Assembly: GCA_041567315.1 (NCBI GenBank)
Contig: JBFGCA010000107.1
Coordinates: 1-16,916 of the forward strand
Source of the DNA: JBFGCA01 sp041567315
GTDB taxonomy: Bacteria > Acidobacteriota > Thermoanaerobaculia > Multivoradales > JAHEKO01
Direction of reading: 5' to 3'
Length of the DNA stretch: 16,916 nucleotides
The notes beneath the pieces were generated by a model, which ran no database searches, was not told the DNA's origin, and worked only from the letters and a program-made list of their open reading frames with translations. How positions within the stretch are numbered: the stretch's first letter is position 1; each line of letters begins with the position of its first letter. Below, piece after piece: positions 14,137 to 16,916 of the stretch. Both the position numbers and the translations under genes were made by a program.

Positions 14137-14994
14137 CTAGAGCGCGGCCGCCGCGGCGTCGACGCCGTTGCGGAAGATGGCCAGGCCGCCGCCCTCGGCC
14201 GGCAGCGACTCGCCGCCCTCGGGGCAGAGGTGCCGGCGCCGGTGCCACAGCGGGTGCTGGAAGGGATAGAGGTAGGCGTCGGGGTGGGGCATCAGGCCGA
14301 ACAGGCGGCCCGAGGGGTCGCAGACCCCGGCGACGCCGCCGGGCGAGCCGTTGGGGTTGTCGGGCCAGCGCTCGGTGGGCCGGCCGCCGGCGTCGACGTA
14401 GCGCAGGGCGACCTGCCCGCCCTCCTCGAGCCGCGCCCGGACGCCGTCGTCGGCGGTCAGGAACTTGCCCTCGCCATGCCGCGCCGGCAGCTCGAGAGCG
14501 TCCAGCCCGCGGGTCCAGACGCAGGGCGACTCCGGGTCGGCGCGCAGCCGCACCCAGGCGTCGCGGTAGCCGAGCCGGTCGTTGGGGGCCAGGGTGGCGC
14601 GCGGCGTCCGGTAGTCGCCTTCGAAGCCCGGCAGCATTCCCAGCCGCACCATCGCCTGGAAGCCGTTGCAGATCCCCAGCGCCAGCCCGCCGGCTTCGAT
14701 GAACCCGACGAGCTGGTCGTAGAGCCGCCAGCGGATCTTGTTGGCCAGCACGAAGCCGGCCCCCAGGTGGTCGCCGAAGGCGAAGCCGCCGACGAGGGCG
14801 AGGATCTCGTAGTCGGCAAGCTGGCGCGGGGCGCGGCCGTCGAGCAGGTCGAGCAGATGGACCCGCTCCGTGGTGGCCCCCACCAGCCGGAAGGCCACCT
14901 CGGTCTCGTCCTCGCAGTTGAGCCCCAGCCCGGTCGGGATCAGCACCCGCACCGCGGCGCGGCGGCGGGCCTGGTCGCGGCGCGCGTCAGGCAT
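14137..14994 (-). CDS. purQ: phosphoribosylformylglycinamidine synthase, glutaminase subunit PurQ
   Basis: PurQ hydrolyses glutamine and passes ammonia to PurL for conversion of FGAR to FGAM, step four of purine synthesis. The 285-residue product is a class I glutamine amidotransferase: LIPTGLGLNCEDE at 18-30, LVGGFAFGDHLGAG at 67-80, nucleophile Cys109 in LGICNGFQ, and His237 in GLMPHPDAYLYPFQHP. The acidic triad position two residues after the His is Asp239, where class I enzymes normally have Glu (PHPE). It belongs to the longer PurQ type (about 270-290 residues), with an extension after PHP. The ATG overlaps the last 8 bases of purL (ATGCCTGA), so translation is probably coupled. A GTG at residue 15 is an alternative start that would remove a basic 14-residue leader. 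Confidence 0.93.
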   Translation of the reverse strand: MPDARRDQARRRAAVRVLIPTGLGLNCEDETEVAFRLVGATTERVHLLDLLDGRAPRQLADYEILALVGGFAFGDHLGAGFVLANKIRWRLYDQLVGFIEAGGLALGICNGFQAMVRLGMLPGFEGDYRTPRATLAPNDRLGYRDAWVRLRADPESPCVWTRGLDALELPARHGEGKFLTADDGVRARLEEGGQVALRYVDAGGRPTERWPDNPNGSPGGVAGVCDPSGRLFGLMPHPDAYLYPFQHPLWHRRRHLCPEGGESLPAEGGGLAIFRNGVDAAAAAL

Positions 14995-16916
14995 GGGCGA
15001 GACCCTCGCGGAAACGCCGCCGGAGCGCCGCCACCTCGACCGCGAAGAGCGTGTCGCCGCCGCGCCGCAACGTCAGGCGCGGCTCGGCGGTCACCGTGCC
15101 CGCCCGGCGGCAGGGTAGCCCGGTGAGGCGCTCCTGGAAGGCGGCGGTCCGGTCGGCGGCCACCGTCACCACGAAGCGGCCGTTGGACTCCGAGAACAGC
15201 AGGAGGTCGGGTTCGAGCGCCTCGGCGGGCGCCGCGGGCACCGCGTCGAGGTCGACCTCGGCCCCGAGGCCCCCGGCCATCGCGCAGCGGGCGAGACAGA
15301 CCGCGAGGCCGCCGCGAGCCGGGGTCGCCGCCGAGCGCACCAGGCCGTCGGCGATGGCGCCGGCCAGCGCCCGGTAGAGCGGCAGGGTGCGGTCGGGGTC
15401 GAGCCCCGGCGGCCGCGAGCCGACGTAGGGGGCCGGCTCGCCCAGCTCGGCGTGGCGGCCGTCGCGCGCCCCCAGGTAGCGGAAGTACTCGCTCGCGCCG
15501 GTGTGGTCGCCGGTCTCGCCGAGCACGAAAAGGGCGTCGCCCGCCGCCTTGAAGTCCAGGGTCACAGCTCGCTGCACGTCGTCGATCCGCCCCAGCGCCG
15601 AGACCAGGAGCGTCGGCGGCACGCAGATCTTGACCCCGCCCATCGTCGACTCGTTCTTCATCGAGTCCTTGCCCGAGATCAGCGGCACCCCGTAGGCGCG
15701 GCAGGCGTCGGCCAGGCCGCGGCAGGCGCGGACCAGCTGGGCCAGCTTGTAGGCGCCGTCGGGGTTGGCGGGCGAGGCCACCGGGTCGGGCCAACAGAAG
15801 TTGTCGAGCGCCGCGATGCGGTCGAGGCGCGCCCCGGCCGCGACCTGACGGCGCACCGCCTCGTCGACCGCGGTGGCGGCCATGGCCCAGGTGTCCAGGT
15901 CGGAGAGGAACGGGTGGATCCCCTCGGAGAGCACGAAGCCGGCCGGCGAGCCGTGGCGGGTCAGGAACACCGTCGCCTCGGCCGGCACGTCGGCCTCGAC
16001 CCCCACCCAGGGCTTGACCGCGGACAGCCCCTTGACCTCGTGGTCGTAGTGGCGGGCCTTGGCCTCGCCGCTCGCCAGGTTGGGGCGGGCGAGCAGCGCC
16101 AGCAGCGTCTCGCCGCAGTCGGCGGGGCGCTCGTCCGGCTCGTCGAAGACCGGCCGCCGCCAGCGGGCCTCGAGCCGCATCTCGGGGAGGCCGTCGTGGA
16201 GGAACTCCATGTCGAGGAGCGCCACGGTCTCCTCGCCCCAGGTCACGTGGAGCCGGCCGTCGCCGGTGAACTCGCCGAGTGCCGTCGCCTCGACCCCGCG
16301 GCGGCGGGCCAGCTCGAGGAAGGCGTCGAGCTTGTCGGGCGGCACCGCCACCGTCATCCGCTCCTGGGCCTCCGACAGGAAGACCTCCCAGGGGGCGAGA
16401 CCGGCGTACTTGAGCGGCGCCCGCTCGAGGTCCAGCTGGGCGCCGCCGGGCCCGCGCGCCATCTCGCCCACCGACGAGGACAGCCCGCCGGCGCCGTTGT
16501 CGGTGATCGCCGAGTAGAGCCCGTGGCCGCGCGCCTCGAGCAGGAAGTCGAACATCATCTTCTGGGTGATCGGATCGCCGATCTGCACCGCCTGGGCGGG
16601 CGAGGACTCGTCCAGCGCCGCCGACGAGAAGGTGGCGCCGTGGATGCCGTCGGCGCCGATCCGCCCGCCGACCATCACCACCGCGTCGCCCGGCCGTGCC
16701 GCCTTGCGCTCGCCGGGGGCGCCGCCGACGGTGACCGGCAGGGCGCCGACGGTGCCGCAGAAGACCAGCGGCTTGCCCAGGTAGCGCTCGTCGAACAGCT
16801 CCCAGCCGCGCCCGTAGGGCACGCCGCTCTGGTTGCCGCCGTCGATCACGCCCTCGTGCACCCCGTCGCGGATCCGCCGCGGGTGCAGCAGCCCGCGCGG
16901 CAGCTCGCCGCGGTGA
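14987..16916 (-). CDS. purL: phosphoribosylformylglycinamidine synthase, synthetase subunit PurL (partial, N-terminus beyond right edge)
   Basis: PurL uses ATP and ammonia from PurQ to convert FGAR to FGAM. The frame is open to the right end, and the 642 visible residues lack the N-terminal part. Recognisable blocks in order are GVIDGGNQSGVPYGRGWELF and GKPLVFCGTVG, then GGRIGADGIHGATFSS (dinucleotide-like loop of the AIRS-family fold), DNGAGGLSSSVGEMA, SEAQERM, LISGKDSMKNES near 15650-15690, a second AIRS-like half with GGLAVCLARCAMAGGLGAEVDL, and LLFSESNGRFVVTV. These features fit the large single-chain type of PurL without its own glutaminase domain. The GTG at 16861 is internal to the conserved sequence, so it is not the real start. 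It overlaps purQ by 8 bp. Confidence 0.97.
   Translation of the reverse strand, partial: HRGELPRGLLHPRRIRDGVHEGVIDGGNQSGVPYGRGWELFDERYLGKPLVFCGTVGALPVTVGGAPGERKAARPGDAVVMVGGRIGADGIHGATFSSAALDESSPAQAVQIGDPITQKMMFDFLLEARGHGLYSAITDNGAGGLSSSVGEMARGPGGAQLDLERAPLKYAGLAPWEVFLSEAQERMTVAVPPDKLDAFLELARRRGVEATALGEFTGDGRLHVTWGEETVALLDMEFLHDGLPEMRLEARWRRPVFDEPDERPADCGETLLALLARPNLASGEAKARHYDHEVKGLSAVKPWVGVEADVPAEATVFLTRHGSPAGFVLSEGIHPFLSDLDTWAMAATAVDEAVRRQVAAGARLDRIAALDNFCWPDPVASPANPDGAYKLAQLVRACRGLADACRAYGVPLISGKDSMKNESTMGGVKICVPPTLLVSALGRIDDVQRAVTLDFKAAGDALFVLGETGDHTGASEYFRYLGARDGRHAELGEPAPYVGSRPPGLDPDRTLPLYRALAGAIADGLVRSAATPARGGLAVCLARCAMAGGLGAEVDLDAVPAAPAEALEPDLLLFSESNGRFVVTVAADRTAAFQERLTGLPCRRAGTVTAEPRLTLRRGGDTLFAVEVAALRRRFREGLAHA

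Overview
The window is high-GC DNA (very roughly 70 % by eye) from a Gram-negative-type bacterium: one gene encodes a C-terminal outer-membrane beta-barrel with an Omp85-like IRGF motif. TrmFO, HslUV and a TopA without zinc fingers make a gammaproteobacterium unlikely. Acidobacteriota (for example the Thermoanaerobaculia) would fit, but this is inference from gene content and composition, not a placement.

Left block, minus strand, about 1-8544. Read in the direction of transcription it is dprA - topA - trmFO - xerC - small membrane protein - hslV - hslU, with hslU running off the left edge. This is the widely conserved order known from Bacillus (dprA-topA-trmFO-xerC-hslV-hslU), covering DNA uptake processing, relaxation of supercoils, tRNA m5U54 methylation, chromosome-dimer resolution and ATP-dependent proteolysis. 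The extra gene between xerC and hslV, with two membrane spans and a possible PH-like region, is a lineage-specific insertion. The dprA-topA gap (7064-7419) carries three copies of a 40-bp repeat built on a palindrome. The other gaps in the block are short or are overlaps.

Middle block, plus strand, 8881-14117. A 336-bp divergent intergenic region (8545-8880) contains two strong inverted repeats and a -10-like element. Four genes follow in one direction with 51-66 bp gaps: a small exported TPR protein, an exported protein with a CsgG/LpoB/TolB-N-like look, a 980-residue exported fusion (HELTH metallopeptidase, TolB-type beta-propeller, Omp85-like barrel), and a metallo-beta-lactamase-fold hydrolase of the class II cyclic-nucleotide phosphodiesterase type. 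The first three look like one envelope module. The fourth has its ribosome binding site inside a strong predicted hairpin.

Right block, minus strand, 14137-16916. purL (5' end beyond the right edge) and purQ overlap by 8 bp and encode the synthetase and glutaminase subunits of FGAM synthase. They converge on the hydrolase gene with only 19 bp between stop codons.

No rRNA, tRNA, CRISPR array, insertion sequence or prophage was found. The most novel-looking items are the protease-propeller-barrel protein with its two upstream partners, the three palindromic repeats before topA, and a recurring -10-like element 9-11 nt before start codons that lack a clear Shine-Dalgarno sequence, which suggests leaderless mRNAs.
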